From the NCBI GenBank assembly GCA_017616695.1, contig JAFZXN010000054.1, positions 1 through 35,848 on the forward strand: a stretch of 35,848 nt of DNA. Direction: 5' to 3'. Positions 25,941 through 35,848 of this stretch are shown here, in pieces. Every line of letters starts with the position of its first letter. Position 1 is the first letter of the stretch. The notes below the pieces were generated by a model that was not told where the DNA came from, searched no databases, and saw only the letters and a list, made by a program, of their open reading frames with translations. The stretch is from Clostridia bacterium. GTDB taxonomy: Bacteria > Bacillota > Clostridia > Christensenellales > Borkfalkiaceae. The translations under genes were made by a program, and so were the position numbers.

Positions 25941-26636
25941 TCAGGTCAGATAAAAATCTTCCCTGTTGATTATGATTTTCAGTTTATCTATAGCCTTTTT
26001 TTCGATGCGCGAAATGTACGAACGGGATATCTTCATAAGGGCGGCGACTTCCCTTTGCGCAAGCGGCGCTCCGCCCGTCAGCCCGTAACGAAGAACGAGC
26101 GTTTTGTACTCTCTGTCCGAAAGATTATCGCGCAAAAATCTTATGAATTTTCCGCTTTGAACGGTCTTTTCGACCTTTTGAAGAACGTTTTCGTCGTCGG
26201 ATAACAGATCGATAAGCGTCAACTCGTTTCCGTCTTTATCCGTGCCTACGACGTCAGATAAAGACACGTTGTTGCGGTACTTTTTGTTTGAACGAAGCAG
26301 CATCAGTATCTCGTTTTCAATACAGCGAGCAGTGTAGGTCGCAAGGCGCGAACCTTTGTCTTCGTTATAGGTGTCTACGGCTTTAATAAGCCCCAATGTA
26401 CCGACCGATATAAGGTCTTCGTTTTCGTACGCGCCGCGGTATTTTTTAACGACGTGCGCCACGAGCCGAAGATTGTGCGAGATAAGCTTTTCGCGAGCAT
26501 CTTTGTCGCCGTTTCTCGCCGCGGCAAGAAGTTTAGCTTCCTCTTTATCGGTCAAAGGTCTCGGAAACGTATCGCCCGCTATCGCCGCGCAGAAAAACAG
26601 GCATTTGCCGAGAACGTAAAGAATAAATTCAAACAT
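25941..26636 (-). CDS. sigK: RNA polymerase sporulation sigma factor SigK (pro-sigma-K form)
   Basis: 231 residues. The hydrophobic N-terminus (about 1-20) followed by FPRPLTDKEE matches the pro-sequence of sigma-K, which tethers it to the membrane until SpoIVFB cleaves it. Region 2 includes HNLRLVAHVVKKY, DLISVGTLGLIKAVDTY and LATYTARCIENEILMLLR. Region 4.2 is QREVAALMKISRSYISRIEKKA. The gene is uninterrupted: there is no skin-type insertion. Sigma-K drives late mother-cell genes in sporulation. ATG 26636 has GGAAG upstream. A sigma-E-like promoter candidate lies at 26658-26686. Confidence 0.93.
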   Translation of the reverse strand: MFEFILYVLGKCLFFCAAIAGDTFPRPLTDKEEAKLLAAARNGDKDAREKLISHNLRLVAHVVKKYRGAYENEDLISVGTLGLIKAVDTYNEDKGSRLATYTARCIENEILMLLRSNKKYRNNVSLSDVVGTDKDGNELTLIDLLSDDENVLQKVEKTVQSGKFIRFLRDNLSDREYKTLVLRYGLTGGAPLAQREVAALMKISRSYISRIEKKAIDKLKIIINREDFYLT

Positions 26637-26657
26637 AATATCGACTTCCGTAAAAGA

Positions 26658-26686
26658 TATTTATGTCGAATCATCTCGCGATATGC
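26658..26686 (-). promoter_or_regulatory. Candidate sigma-E-type promoter of sigK
   Basis: Minus strand GCATATC (26680-26686), a 14-base spacer, CATAAATA (26658-26665). Compared with the sigma-E consensus (KMATATT, about 14 bases, CATACAAT) the -35 matches 6 of 7 and the -10 matches 5 of 8. The leader would be short, only about 15 bases. Confidence 0.35.
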
Positions 26687-26699
26687 AATTATAATTACT

Positions 26700-26799
26700 C
26701 GTTGACTGCGAATATTCAACGACGATAGACCTATCTGAGACCGATTGTCGCAGGCAGCAGATCGATAACGGTCGTGAATGCTTGTGCGTTCCGGACGCA
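26700..26799 (-). repeat. Cluster of inverted repeats between trhP and sigK
   Basis: Three inverted repeats lie in 100 bases: CGTTGA/TCAACG (26700-26721), ACCGATTGTCG/CGATAACGGT (26740-26772, one bulge) and TGCGT/ACGCA (26785-26799). None ends in a T run, so they do not look like terminators. Confidence 0.4.
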
Positions 26800-26828
26800 A
26801 TTATATAATGAAAACTTGAACGTATAAA
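26800..26828 (-). promoter_or_regulatory. Candidate sigma-A-type promoter downstream of trhP
   Basis: Minus strand TTTATA (26823-26828), a 17-base spacer, perfect TATAAT (26800-26805). It starts just after the trhP stop and would give sigK a leader of about 160 bases that includes the inverted repeats. Confidence 0.45.
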
Positions 26829-26832
26829 ATAG

Positions 26833-28050
26833 TTATTTTCTCAAAATATCGCCTGCGTGCAGAATAACGTCTGTCTTTAAGTACAGTTTTTGCTGAACTA
26901 TCTTCGCGTCGGAAACTGCATTTTTGTCGGTATCGGTAAGCTCGGTAACGGTTATTTTTTCGTTCAGATTATCGTAAGGAGTTAAAAGTTCGAGTTCGTC
27001 GCCGACCGCAAAGCGGTTTCTCATTTCGATCAGCGCGGTCTTTTTAACCTCGTCGTAATCGAGAACGAGCGCTGTAAAAGTTCTTTCTCCCGCCGACTGA
27101 GAATCGGCGTAATTTACCGTATCGTCGCGTTTTTCAAAAGCGTAAGCCTTGGTGAAGGTGCGATGATTGGTCTTTAAAAGCTCTTTCTCGAAAAGCCCGT
27201 CCTTCTTATAATCCGTACCGTTGATATAAAGCGAGTCGAAAGCGCGCCTATACGCGTTGACGACCGTCGCAAGATAGTATTCGCTCTTCATTCGCCCTTC
27301 TATCTTGAACGAACAAATACCGGCACTCGTCATCGAGTCGAGTTCGGATATCATATTAAGGTCTTTGCTGTTTAAAATGTACGAACCGTTCGTATCCTCG
27401 GTAATATCGTACCACTCGCCGTCGGAATTTCTTTCACGCAACGAATAATTCCACCTGCACGCCTGAACGCACTCGCCGCGGTTGGAGCTTCTGTTTGCAA
27501 AGTAATCGGAAAGAAGGCATCTTCCGCTATAAGATATGCACATAGCGCCGTGACAAAATGCCTCGAGCTCTACGTTATCGGGCAGAAAATCACGTATTTC
27601 TGCTATTTCTTTTAAAGACAGCTCTCTTGCGAGAATGATCCTCGACGCGCCTTGATCCGCCCAGAATTTTGCGGAATACTTATTCAAAGTGTTGGCTTGC
27701 GTGGAAATATGTATTTTAAGTTTCGGCGCGATTTTTTTTGCAAGATAAATAACGCCGGGATCGGAAATTATCACCGCGTCGGCGTCAATGCTTTCAAGGA
27801 ATTTCAGCCTGTCGCAAATGCGGTCGAAATCGGAATTTTTAGCATAAATATTTAAGGTGACGTAAAGCTTTTTGCCCCTCGCATGACAAAACCCGACGGC
27901 TTTTTCAAGTTCCTCGTCGGAAAAATTATCCGAATAAGAACGCAAGGATAAGTCCTTACCGCCAACGTAAACGGCGTCCGCGCCGTAATATACCGCTGTC
28001 ACAAGTTTCGTAAAGTTGCCCGCGGGAGCTAAAAGTTCAGGTTTTATCAT
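26833..28050 (-). CDS. trhP: U32 family protein, tRNA wobble-uridine hydroxylase TrhP-like
   Basis: 405 residues. It contains the U32 signature in EAFCHGAMCISYSGRC (163-178), and further cysteines C194 and C198 in RGECVQACRW that could complete an iron-sulfur site. The N-terminal LLAPAGNFTKLVTAVYYGADAVYVGG is typical. U32 proteins were called peptidases, but TrhP makes 5-hydroxyuridine at tRNA position 34. The choice of TrhP is favoured because the upstream gene is TrmR-like, which methylates that product, and Bacillus also has yrrM-yrrN-yrrO together. Its ATG overlaps the trmR stop (ATGA) and has no good ribosome site of its own, so translation is probably coupled. Confidence 0.85.
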   Translation of the reverse strand: MIKPELLAPAGNFTKLVTAVYYGADAVYVGGKDLSLRSYSDNFSDEELEKAVGFCHARGKKLYVTLNIYAKNSDFDRICDRLKFLESIDADAVIISDPGVIYLAKKIAPKLKIHISTQANTLNKYSAKFWADQGASRIILARELSLKEIAEIRDFLPDNVELEAFCHGAMCISYSGRCLLSDYFANRSSNRGECVQACRWNYSLRERNSDGEWYDITEDTNGSYILNSKDLNMISELDSMTSAGICSFKIEGRMKSEYYLATVVNAYRRAFDSLYINGTDYKKDGLFEKELLKTNHRTFTKAYAFEKRDDTVNYADSQSAGERTFTALVLDYDEVKKTALIEMRNRFAVGDELELLTPYDNLNEKITVTELTDTDKNAVSDAKIVQQKLYLKTDVILHAGDILRK

Positions 28051-28664
28051 AATTTTTGCGCTATCAAAATTCCGTCGCCTATCTCGTAAACGGAAGATAT
28101 AAAGTCTTCGTCAGCGGTAACGGCGTCAAGAAATCTTCTCAAATTATTGACTATCGCGTTGTCGCCCCTGCCGTATGAAACGCCGCCGTCGACGTAACCG
28201 CGAAACAAAACGTTGTCGGCAAACAGCACGCCGCGCTCGTTTAAAACGCGCTTTATATCGGGCAGGTAATCGACGTAGCGTGACTTTGCCCCGTCGAGAA
28301 ACACGAAGTCGAATTTTGCGTCCGTATAGTTTAAAAAATCGCCTGCGTCGCCAAGCCGAAGAGTCGCTCTTTTTTCAAACCCGAACTCGGCGAAATTTCT
28401 TTCGGCCTCGGCAAATAAGGATTCGTCCTTTTCGATAGTAACAAGTTCCGCGTCGGGTGAAACGCAGAGCATAGCTATCCCGCTGACGCCCGCCGCAGTG
28501 CCTATCTCGAGTATCTTCTTCGGGTTTTTGATCGAAACGTGCAGCATAAGCTCGTTGAGCGAAGCGCTTTTCAGCGACGGAATGCCCGCATCGATATATT
28601 TTTGCCGAATAGATGCAAGCTTTTTTGGCAATCTGAGTTTATCTTTTAAGGCGTATATTTCCAT
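28047..28664 (-). CDS. trmR: tRNA 5-hydroxyuridine O-methyltransferase TrmR-like
   Basis: 205 residues of the class I SAM O-methyltransferase family 3. It has the SAM-binding ILEIGTAAGVSG (51-62), the acidic VTIEKD (75-80) and FVFLDGAK (120-127), whose Asp belongs to the metal site in the family. TrmR (YrrM) methylates ho5U34 to mo5U34 in tRNA. The assignment leans on the adjacent trhP; without it the family alone could mean a catechol-type methyltransferase. Its start overlaps the rnj stop (TAATG) and it has a weak ribosome site. Confidence 0.8.
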   Translation of the reverse strand: MEIYALKDKLRLPKKLASIRQKYIDAGIPSLKSASLNELMLHVSIKNPKKILEIGTAAGVSGIAMLCVSPDAELVTIEKDESLFAEAERNFAEFGFEKRATLRLGDAGDFLNYTDAKFDFVFLDGAKSRYVDYLPDIKRVLNERGVLFADNVLFRGYVDGGVSYGRGDNAIVNNLRRFLDAVTADEDFISSVYEIGDGILIAQKL

Positions 28665-30316
28665 TATATTTCGGTAATAACGGGGATTATCATCGGGTTG
28701 TTCTTGGTCTTTTTCAAGACGTAATTTCTTACGCTCGAACGAAGTTTTTTACGTATCTCGCGCTTGTCGCCGACGGCTTTAAGGTCGTACGCCGAAAGAG
28801 TTCTTTCGATGATCTCGATTATATCTTCCGTCTGCGCGTCGCTCAAAGTGATGCCCTTAAATATAAGGTCGGGCTTTTGCATAACTGCGCCGTTTTCGCT
28901 TGAAATACAGCACACGGTGATGATGAGCCCGTCGCCGCCGAGGTGTACCCTGTCGCGAATGGTCGCGTCGTCGTTATCGATATAAAGCCCGTCGACAAAG
29001 CGTGAACCGGCTTGGATCCTATCCGTCTTTTTTATCGACCTTTCGGTGACTTCGACCGTGTCGCCGAGTTCGGCGATAACTATCTCGCTTTCCTTCATAC
29101 CCATTTCACGGGCAAGTTTAGCGTGTTTTTTAAGGTGACGGTATTCGCCGTGAACGGGAATAAAAAATTTGGGCTTTAATAAAGAATGGAATATCTTGAT
29201 CTCTTCCTGACAGGCGTGGCCGGAAACGTGTATCTTTTCAATGGAATCGTACACGACTTCCGCGCCTTTTTTATAAAGGTTGTTTATGACCTGATAAATG
29301 CTTTTTTCGTTGCCGGGTATTGGCGACGCGGAAATTATTATAGTGTCGTTATCGGTGATCTTGACTTGCGGATAATCGTCCGCGGTCATACGCGTCAAAA
29401 CGCTCATCGGCTCGCCCTGCGAACCGGTACAGATTATAACGAGGTCTTTATCGGGATAATTTTTTATCTTTTCAACGTCGATGAGCGTGCCGTCGGGTAT
29501 TTTGAGTTCGCCCGCCGCTATCGCCGCGTCGACGACGTTCAACATACTTCTTCCCGATAGCGCCACTTTTCTTCTGAATTTTGCGGCAACGTTGAATATC
29601 TGTTGTATCCTGTAAACGTTAGACGAAAACGTCGCGATAATTATCCTGCGGCGCATATTATCGCCGAAAAGGTGTTCAAAAGTCTGTCTTACCGCCGTTT
29701 CGCTTAAAGTATAGCCCGTTCTTTCGATATTAGTCGACTCGCACATTAATAAAAGAACGCCTTTTTTGCCGAGTTCGGAAAGCCTCGATAAGTCTATTAT
29801 CTCGCCGCTTATCGGCGTCAAGTCTATCTTGAAATCCCCCGAATGAACGACGAGCCCGACGGGAGTCGTTATCGCAAGCGCGCACGAACCCGATATAGAA
29901 TGGTTTACGTGTATAAATTCCACCGAAAACACGCCGAGGTTTATTCTGTCGCGTTCTTTAACGGTCTTTAATTTTGCGCCGTTTATCTTGAATTCTTTAA
30001 GCTTTGCCGACAAAAGCGCCAAAGTCATCTTGGTCCCGTATATGGGGACGGACAGGTCTTTAAGCAGGTAAGGAACGGAGCCTATATGGTCTTCGTGACC
30101 GTGAGTTAATAAAATACCGCGTATCCTTTCTTTATTCTGAATGAGATACGTTGCGTCGGGAATGACTATATCCACCCCGGGCATATCCTGCGAAGGGAAC
30201 GTAAGCCCCGCGTCGATAACTATGATATCGCGCCCGAATTCGAGTGCGGTCATATTTTTACCGATCTCGCCTACGCCACCCAAAAAAGATATCTTTAAAG
30301 AGTTGGTTTTTTTCAT
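28664..30316 (-). CDS. rnj: Ribonuclease J
   Basis: 550 residues. A metallo-beta-lactamase/beta-CASP nuclease with 5'-3' exonuclease and endonuclease activity on mRNA and rRNA. HGHEDH (72-77) is the zinc-binding motif. ALSGRSM, TGSQGEPMS and VSGHACQEE are the beta-CASP motifs, and VHGEYRHL lies toward the C-terminus, which ends in the usual RNase J domain. Start ATG 30316 has AAGGAA about 6 bases upstream. It is the first of three coupled genes (rnj-trmR-trhP). Confidence 0.95.
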   Translation of the reverse strand: MKKTNSLKISFLGGVGEIGKNMTALEFGRDIIVIDAGLTFPSQDMPGVDIVIPDATYLIQNKERIRGILLTHGHEDHIGSVPYLLKDLSVPIYGTKMTLALLSAKLKEFKINGAKLKTVKERDRINLGVFSVEFIHVNHSISGSCALAITTPVGLVVHSGDFKIDLTPISGEIIDLSRLSELGKKGVLLLMCESTNIERTGYTLSETAVRQTFEHLFGDNMRRRIIIATFSSNVYRIQQIFNVAAKFRRKVALSGRSMLNVVDAAIAAGELKIPDGTLIDVEKIKNYPDKDLVIICTGSQGEPMSVLTRMTADDYPQVKITDNDTIIISASPIPGNEKSIYQVINNLYKKGAEVVYDSIEKIHVSGHACQEEIKIFHSLLKPKFFIPVHGEYRHLKKHAKLAREMGMKESEIVIAELGDTVEVTERSIKKTDRIQAGSRFVDGLYIDNDDATIRDRVHLGGDGLIITVCCISSENGAVMQKPDLIFKGITLSDAQTEDIIEIIERTLSAYDLKAVGDKREIRKKLRSSVRNYVLKKTKNNPMIIPVITEI

Positions 30317-30356
30317 TAAATTCCTTTATAAAAAGTATCGCTTTACTTTTATTTTC

Positions 30357-30394
30357 GGAAAAGGAGTCTTAAAGCGATAAAGACTCCTTTTTTT
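30357..30394. terminator. Terminator of valS, before rnj
   Basis: AAAAGGAGTCTT and AAGACTCCTTTT pair over 12 bases with a 9-base loop. It starts 7 bases after the valS stop on the minus strand, where the tail is TTTT; on the plus strand the tail is seven T. Confidence 0.85.
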
Positions 30395-30397
30395 GCG

Positions 30398-33031
<2,634 letters not shown>

Positions 33032-33084
33032 AAAAAAACCTGCCGAAATTGCTGTTGATATATAATTTGAAATTTATTCAATTA

Positions 33085-33113
33085 ATTATATAATAATTAA
33101 AAATTTTTGTCAA
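33085..33113 (-). promoter_or_regulatory. Consensus sigma-A promoter of valS
   Basis: Minus strand TTGACA (33108-33113), a 17-base spacer, TATAAT (33085-33090): both boxes perfect. Predicted leader is about 47 bases. Confidence 0.85.
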
Positions 33114-33140
33114 GGAAAAAACCTTAAAGAACGATAATAG

Positions 33141-33206
33141 TCGGCTATATAATATTCGAGCCGATAAATAGCGATTTTGTCAAGAATCGGCTCCGATGCA
33201 TATATT
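33141..33206 (+). promoter_or_regulatory. Promoter and repeated-arm region of the ABC transporter operon
   Basis: TTGTCA (33177-33182), an 18-base spacer, TATATT (33201-33206) is the best promoter. The -35 box sits inside an inverted repeat: GAGCCGAT (33158-33165) and ATCGGCTC (33186-33193). A third TCGGCT copy is at 33141-33146, and the right arm is itself a palindrome (ATCGG-CT-CCGAT, 33186-33197). This looks like an operator. An alternative TATAAT at 33148-33153 would put the arms in the transcript instead. Confidence 0.45.
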
Positions 33207-33238
33207 GTTTTTAGTGAAACCTTTTTTTAGGAGACGAA

Positions 33239-34231
33239 ATGAAAAAATTATTGATACTTTTTATTGCTTTCGCGCTCGCATTTTCGACGTTTGCCTGCGC
33301 AAAGACCACCGACGGCAATAATACCGTTTTAAAGATCAACGAAGTCACCCACTCGGTGTTTTACGCACCCTTTTACGTAGCCATCGAAAACGGCTATTTT
33401 CTTGAAGAAGGGATAGAGATTGAGCTTACAAACGGCGGCGGCTCGGACGCGTCGATGGCGGCGCTTTTGTCGGGCGGAGCGGATATAGCTTTGTTAGGTC
33501 CCGAAACGGGGATATATACTTCGCTCGGCGGGCCGAAAGATAAACCCGTGATATTCGCACAGCTAACAAAGCGCGACGGTTCCTTCCTTATGGGAAGAAC
33601 GCCCGAAGAGGATTTTTCCTGGACGGGACTTACGGGTAAAGAGATAATCGCAGGAAGAAAAGGCGGTTCGCCCGCAATGAGCCTTGAATACGCGTTAAAC
33701 AAAAACGGGCTTTATAACGGCGAAAACGTAACGCTCAATTTTGACGTTCAGTTCAATTTAACGACCGCGGCTTTCGAGTCGGGCACGGGTGATTACGTCA
33801 CGGTATTCGAGCCTACGGCGTCGGAGCTCCAACGCGCCGGCAAAGGTCATATCGTAGCGAGCGTCGGCAAAGAGTCGGGAGAAGTTCCTTTCACGACTTT
33901 TATGACGCGCGAAAGTTATCTTAATAAGAACACGAAGATAATCGATAAATTTATAACCGCGCTGTTTAAAGCGTTCGATTATATTGAGAAAAACGACGCC
34001 AAAACCATAGCCGCGGCAATAAAAAATTCCTTCCCGTCGGCAAGCGACGTTTCGCTAACCGATTCGATAAATTCTTATAAAAATATCGACGCCTGGCAAA
34101 AGGATATGACGATGACGCCCGAAGCTTTTGAAAGACTTAAAGACGTTATGAGAAACGCAAACGAACTTGACGGCGACGTACTTTTCGACGACCTTGTAAA
34201 AAACGAAAGAGTAATAAAGATGCACGAATAA
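33239..34231 (+). CDS. ABC transporter substrate-binding lipoprotein (NMT1/SsuA-like)
   Basis: 330 residues. An N-terminal signal peptide ends at a probable lipobox with Cys20 (FSTFAC), so the mature protein should be lipid-anchored outside the membrane. The body reads as a type 2 periplasmic binding fold of the NMT1/THI5/SsuA group: FYAPFYVAIENGYFLEEGIEIEL, then GGADIALLGPE, then VFEPTASELQ. Such proteins bind pyrimidine precursors of thiamine, riboflavin, nitrate, sulfonates or similar. There is no TPP or FMN riboswitch upstream to decide. AGGAG at 33229-33233 precedes ATG 33239. First gene of the importer. Confidence 0.9.
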   Translation: MKKLLILFIAFALAFSTFACAKTTDGNNTVLKINEVTHSVFYAPFYVAIENGYFLEEGIEIELTNGGGSDASMAALLSGGADIALLGPETGIYTSLGGPKDKPVIFAQLTKRDGSFLMGRTPEEDFSWTGLTGKEIIAGRKGGSPAMSLEYALNKNGLYNGENVTLNFDVQFNLTTAAFESGTGDYVTVFEPTASELQRAGKGHIVASVGKESGEVPFTTFMTRESYLNKNTKIIDKFITALFKAFDYIEKNDAKTIAAAIKNSFPSASDVSLTDSINSYKNIDAWQKDMTMTPEAFERLKDVMRNANELDGDVLFDDLVKNERVIKMHE

Positions 34232-34293
34232 TTCGTCGGTTGACGAATAAACTTATCCGTTGCTTTTTACGCTTTTTCGTATAAGGCAACGGA
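34231..34293 (+). other. Two hairpins between the lipoprotein and ATPase genes
   Basis: ATTCGTC/GACGAAT with a GGTT loop (34231-34248) begins on the last base of the stop codon. TCCGTTGC/GCAACGGA (34256-34263 with 34286-34293) follows, and ATTTTTA comes after. This could protect the upstream mRNA end or partly terminate, giving more lipoprotein than ATPase. Confidence 0.5.
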
Positions 34294-34316
34294 ATTTTTA
34301 CTTTAAGGAGAAAACT

Positions 34317-35072
34317 ATGGACAGCTTACTATCGCTTTTAAACGTAAGCCTTAATTACCATACGAAACAAAAAGAGACCTTGGCTGTAAAAGACTTGTCG
34401 TTCGACGTCAGTTCGGGTGAATTTGCGGCTATCATAGGGCCGTCGGGTTGCGGAAAAACGAGCATTCTTTCGCTTATCGCGGGGCTTATCAAAGGATACG
34501 GCGGAGACGTTTTTTTCGACGGCGAAAAACTCTTAAAACCAAGCGAAAAAATAGGTTATATGCTCCAAAGAGACGAGCTTTTCCCGTGGCTCACCATTTC
34601 CGAAAACGTCTATCTGCCGCTGAAAATAAAACGCCTTTATAATAAAGAAAATAAAGACCTTGCCGACGAACTGATAAAAAAATACGGACTGATAGATTTC
34701 TGCGATTTTTACCCAAATCAGCTTTCAGGCGGAATGCGTCAGCGTGCGGCGCTTATAAGAACGCTCGCCGCCTCTCCCGAACTTTTATTATTGGACGAAC
34801 CGTTTTCCGCGCTCGATTACCAGACGAGACTTGTCGTATGTAACGACGTTCACGGGATAATAAAGTCGGAAAACAAGACGGCGTTATTAGTCACTCACGA
34901 CATATCAGAGGCTGTTTCTCTTTCCGACAAGATAATCGTTTTGACGCAACGCCCCGCAAAGGTGAAAAACTGCTATATTCTCGACTTTGATAAAGACCTT
35001 ACGCCCATCGAGCGCAGGGAAAGCGATAGGTTTTCTCAATGGTTCGAAACGTTATGGAGGGATCTGAACTGA
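34317..35072 (+). CDS. ABC transporter ATP-binding protein (SsuB/TauB-like)
   Basis: 251 residues from ATG 34317, with AAGGAG 6 bases upstream; codons open before it lie in the hairpin region. Walker A GPSGCGKT (41-48), Q-loop Q84, signature LSGGM (136-140), Walker B LLLLDEP (156-162) and switch His194 are all present, so it should be an active ATPase. It pairs with the permease, whose ATG overlaps its stop by one base. The type (nitrate/sulfonate/taurine) does not define the ligand. Confidence 0.95.
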   Translation: MDSLLSLLNVSLNYHTKQKETLAVKDLSFDVSSGEFAAIIGPSGCGKTSILSLIAGLIKGYGGDVFFDGEKLLKPSEKIGYMLQRDELFPWLTISENVYLPLKIKRLYNKENKDLADELIKKYGLIDFCDFYPNQLSGGMRQRAALIRTLAASPELLLLDEPFSALDYQTRLVVCNDVHGIIKSENKTALLVTHDISEAVSLSDKIIVLTQRPAKVKNCYILDFDKDLTPIERRESDRFSQWFETLWRDLN

Positions 35073-35848
35073 TGGAAAACTATTCGTCCGAACACAAAAA
35101 ATATCTCGTCGGCATCAGGAAAAAAGCCGTCGTCGTCAACGTTATGCGCGTAGGGCTACTCGTTGTTTTTCTCGTTTTATGGGAGCTATCCGTAAGCCTC
35201 GGGTTGATAGACGGCTTTATATTCTCAAGTCCGTCACGAATTTTAAGCACGATAAAAAACCTTTATTTAAGCGGAGAATTATTCTCTCATATCGGAACGA
35301 CTTTATACGAAACGATAATCGGCTTTATCGCGGCGTCCGTAATAGGCATAACGATCGCGGTCTTTATGTGGTGGTCTGAAACGCTCAAAAAGATAGCCGA
35401 GCCTTATATCGTCGTATTGAACAGTTTGCCTAAAATAGCCCTCGGTCCGCTTATAATAATCTGGTTCGGCGCGGGCAGCGGTTCGATAATCTTTATGGCG
35501 GTCATAATAACCGTCATCGTGACCGTTATCAATATGCTTGCGGGATTTTGCGAAGTCGACAACGGAAAGATACTTTTATTAAGGTCAATGGGCGCAAGTA
35601 AATTTCAGATTTTTACCCGCCTCGTGTTCCCGGCTTCTCTGCCGACTCTCGTTTCCACGCTCAAAATAAACGTCGGAATGAGCTGGATAGGTTCGATAAT
35701 GGGAGAATATCTCGTTTCAAAGCGCGGAATAGGATATCTCATCGTCTACGGCGGGCAGGTGTTCAAACTCGACCTCGTTATGGCGAGCACGTTCATTCTG
35801 TGCGTTCTTGCGGGTGTAATGTACGCCGCCGTGGCTTTGGCGGAAAGA
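35072..35848 (+). CDS. ABC transporter permease (SsuC-like), cut off by window end
   Basis: 259 codons are read from ATG 35072 (TGATG overlap with the ATPase stop; GGAGGG 10 bases upstream) to the window edge with no stop. About six hydrophobic helices are visible (near 25-45, 82-101, 113-132, 138-158, 196-213 and 240-257). The EAA loop that contacts the ATPase lies at about 161-192 and includes LLRSMGASKFQIFTRLVFPA. Family members are about 250-270 residues, so only a few C-terminal residues should be missing. Confidence 0.9.
   Translation, partial: MENYSSEHKKYLVGIRKKAVVVNVMRVGLLVVFLVLWELSVSLGLIDGFIFSSPSRILSTIKNLYLSGELFSHIGTTLYETIIGFIAASVIGITIAVFMWWSETLKKIAEPYIVVLNSLPKIALGPLIIIWFGAGSGSIIFMAVIITVIVTVINMLAGFCEVDNGKILLLRSMGASKFQIFTRLVFPASLPTLVSTLKINVGMSWIGSIMGEYLVSKRGIGYLIVYGGQVFKLDLVMASTFILCVLAGVMYAAVALAER

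Noticed and set aside
25941-26636. Skin-type interruption of sigK
   Set aside because: The reading frame is continuous from pro-sequence to region 4.
33032-33238. T-box, TPP or FMN riboswitch between valS and the ABC operon
   Set aside because: The space is only 207 bases shared by two promoters, and none of the conserved core sequences of these classes is visible.

Overview
The window looks like chromosome from a spore-forming, low-to-moderate GC Firmicute of class Clostridia. The evidence is spoVG, a sigma-K-type factor with an N-terminal pro-sequence, rnc-smc-ftsY, RqcH, RNase J, a YloU/YloV pair, strong AGGAGG-type ribosome sites and TTGACA/TATAAT promoters. Species cannot be named from the sequence. 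Genes are densely packed and mostly housekeeping. I see no tRNA, rRNA, CRISPR array, IS element or prophage.

Layout. (1) 1-2,400: the 5' end of a minus-strand gene that may be a tyrosine recombinase, two strong divergent promoters, and a plus-strand PadR-like regulator with a long linker and four predicted membrane helices. (2) 2,392-4,304: murC (-) and spoVG (+), each bounded by a terminator hairpin. (3) 4,333-14,112 (-): a tightly packed run asnS, rnc, smc, ftsY, then a condensation/acyltransferase-like protein, a zinc-ribbon membrane protein and a membrane-anchored ComEC-like metallo-beta-lactamase-fold protein. The last three sit where many Firmicutes carry ylxM-ffh. (4) 14,433-17,714 (-): tig, clpP, clpX, the protein folding and degradation block. 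(5) 17,884-24,401: rqcH (+) convergent with recG (-), then the fakA/yloV-like gene and the Asp23 gene yloU (-), with rpmB (+) divergent from yloU. (6) 24,558-26,636 (-): sigK, thyA, folA. (7) 26,833-30,316 (-): rnj, trmR, trhP with overlapping stops and starts, joining an RNA-decay nuclease to a two-step wobble-uridine tRNA modification pathway. (8) 30,398-33,031 (-): valS with its own consensus promoter and no T-box. (9) 33,239-35,848 (+): an ABC importer (lipoprotein, ATPase, permease) that runs off the end of the window.

How the genes connect. Several runs are translationally coupled (ATGA, TGATG or TAATG junctions): acyltransferase/zinc-ribbon protein, thyA/folA, rnj/trmR/trhP, and ATPase/permease. 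thyA and folA form the dTMP/tetrahydrofolate cycle. trhP and trmR together would make 5-methoxyuridine at tRNA position 34. Tig, ClpXP and RqcH are all nascent-chain quality control.

The least explained parts are the membrane PadR-like protein, the acyltransferase/zinc-ribbon/MBL trio behind ftsY, the leaders of the fakA-like gene and the ABC operon with their repeated arms, and the ligand of the ABC importer. No single dramatic new system is evident. The trio behind ftsY and the membrane PadR protein are the best candidates for uncharacterised biology.
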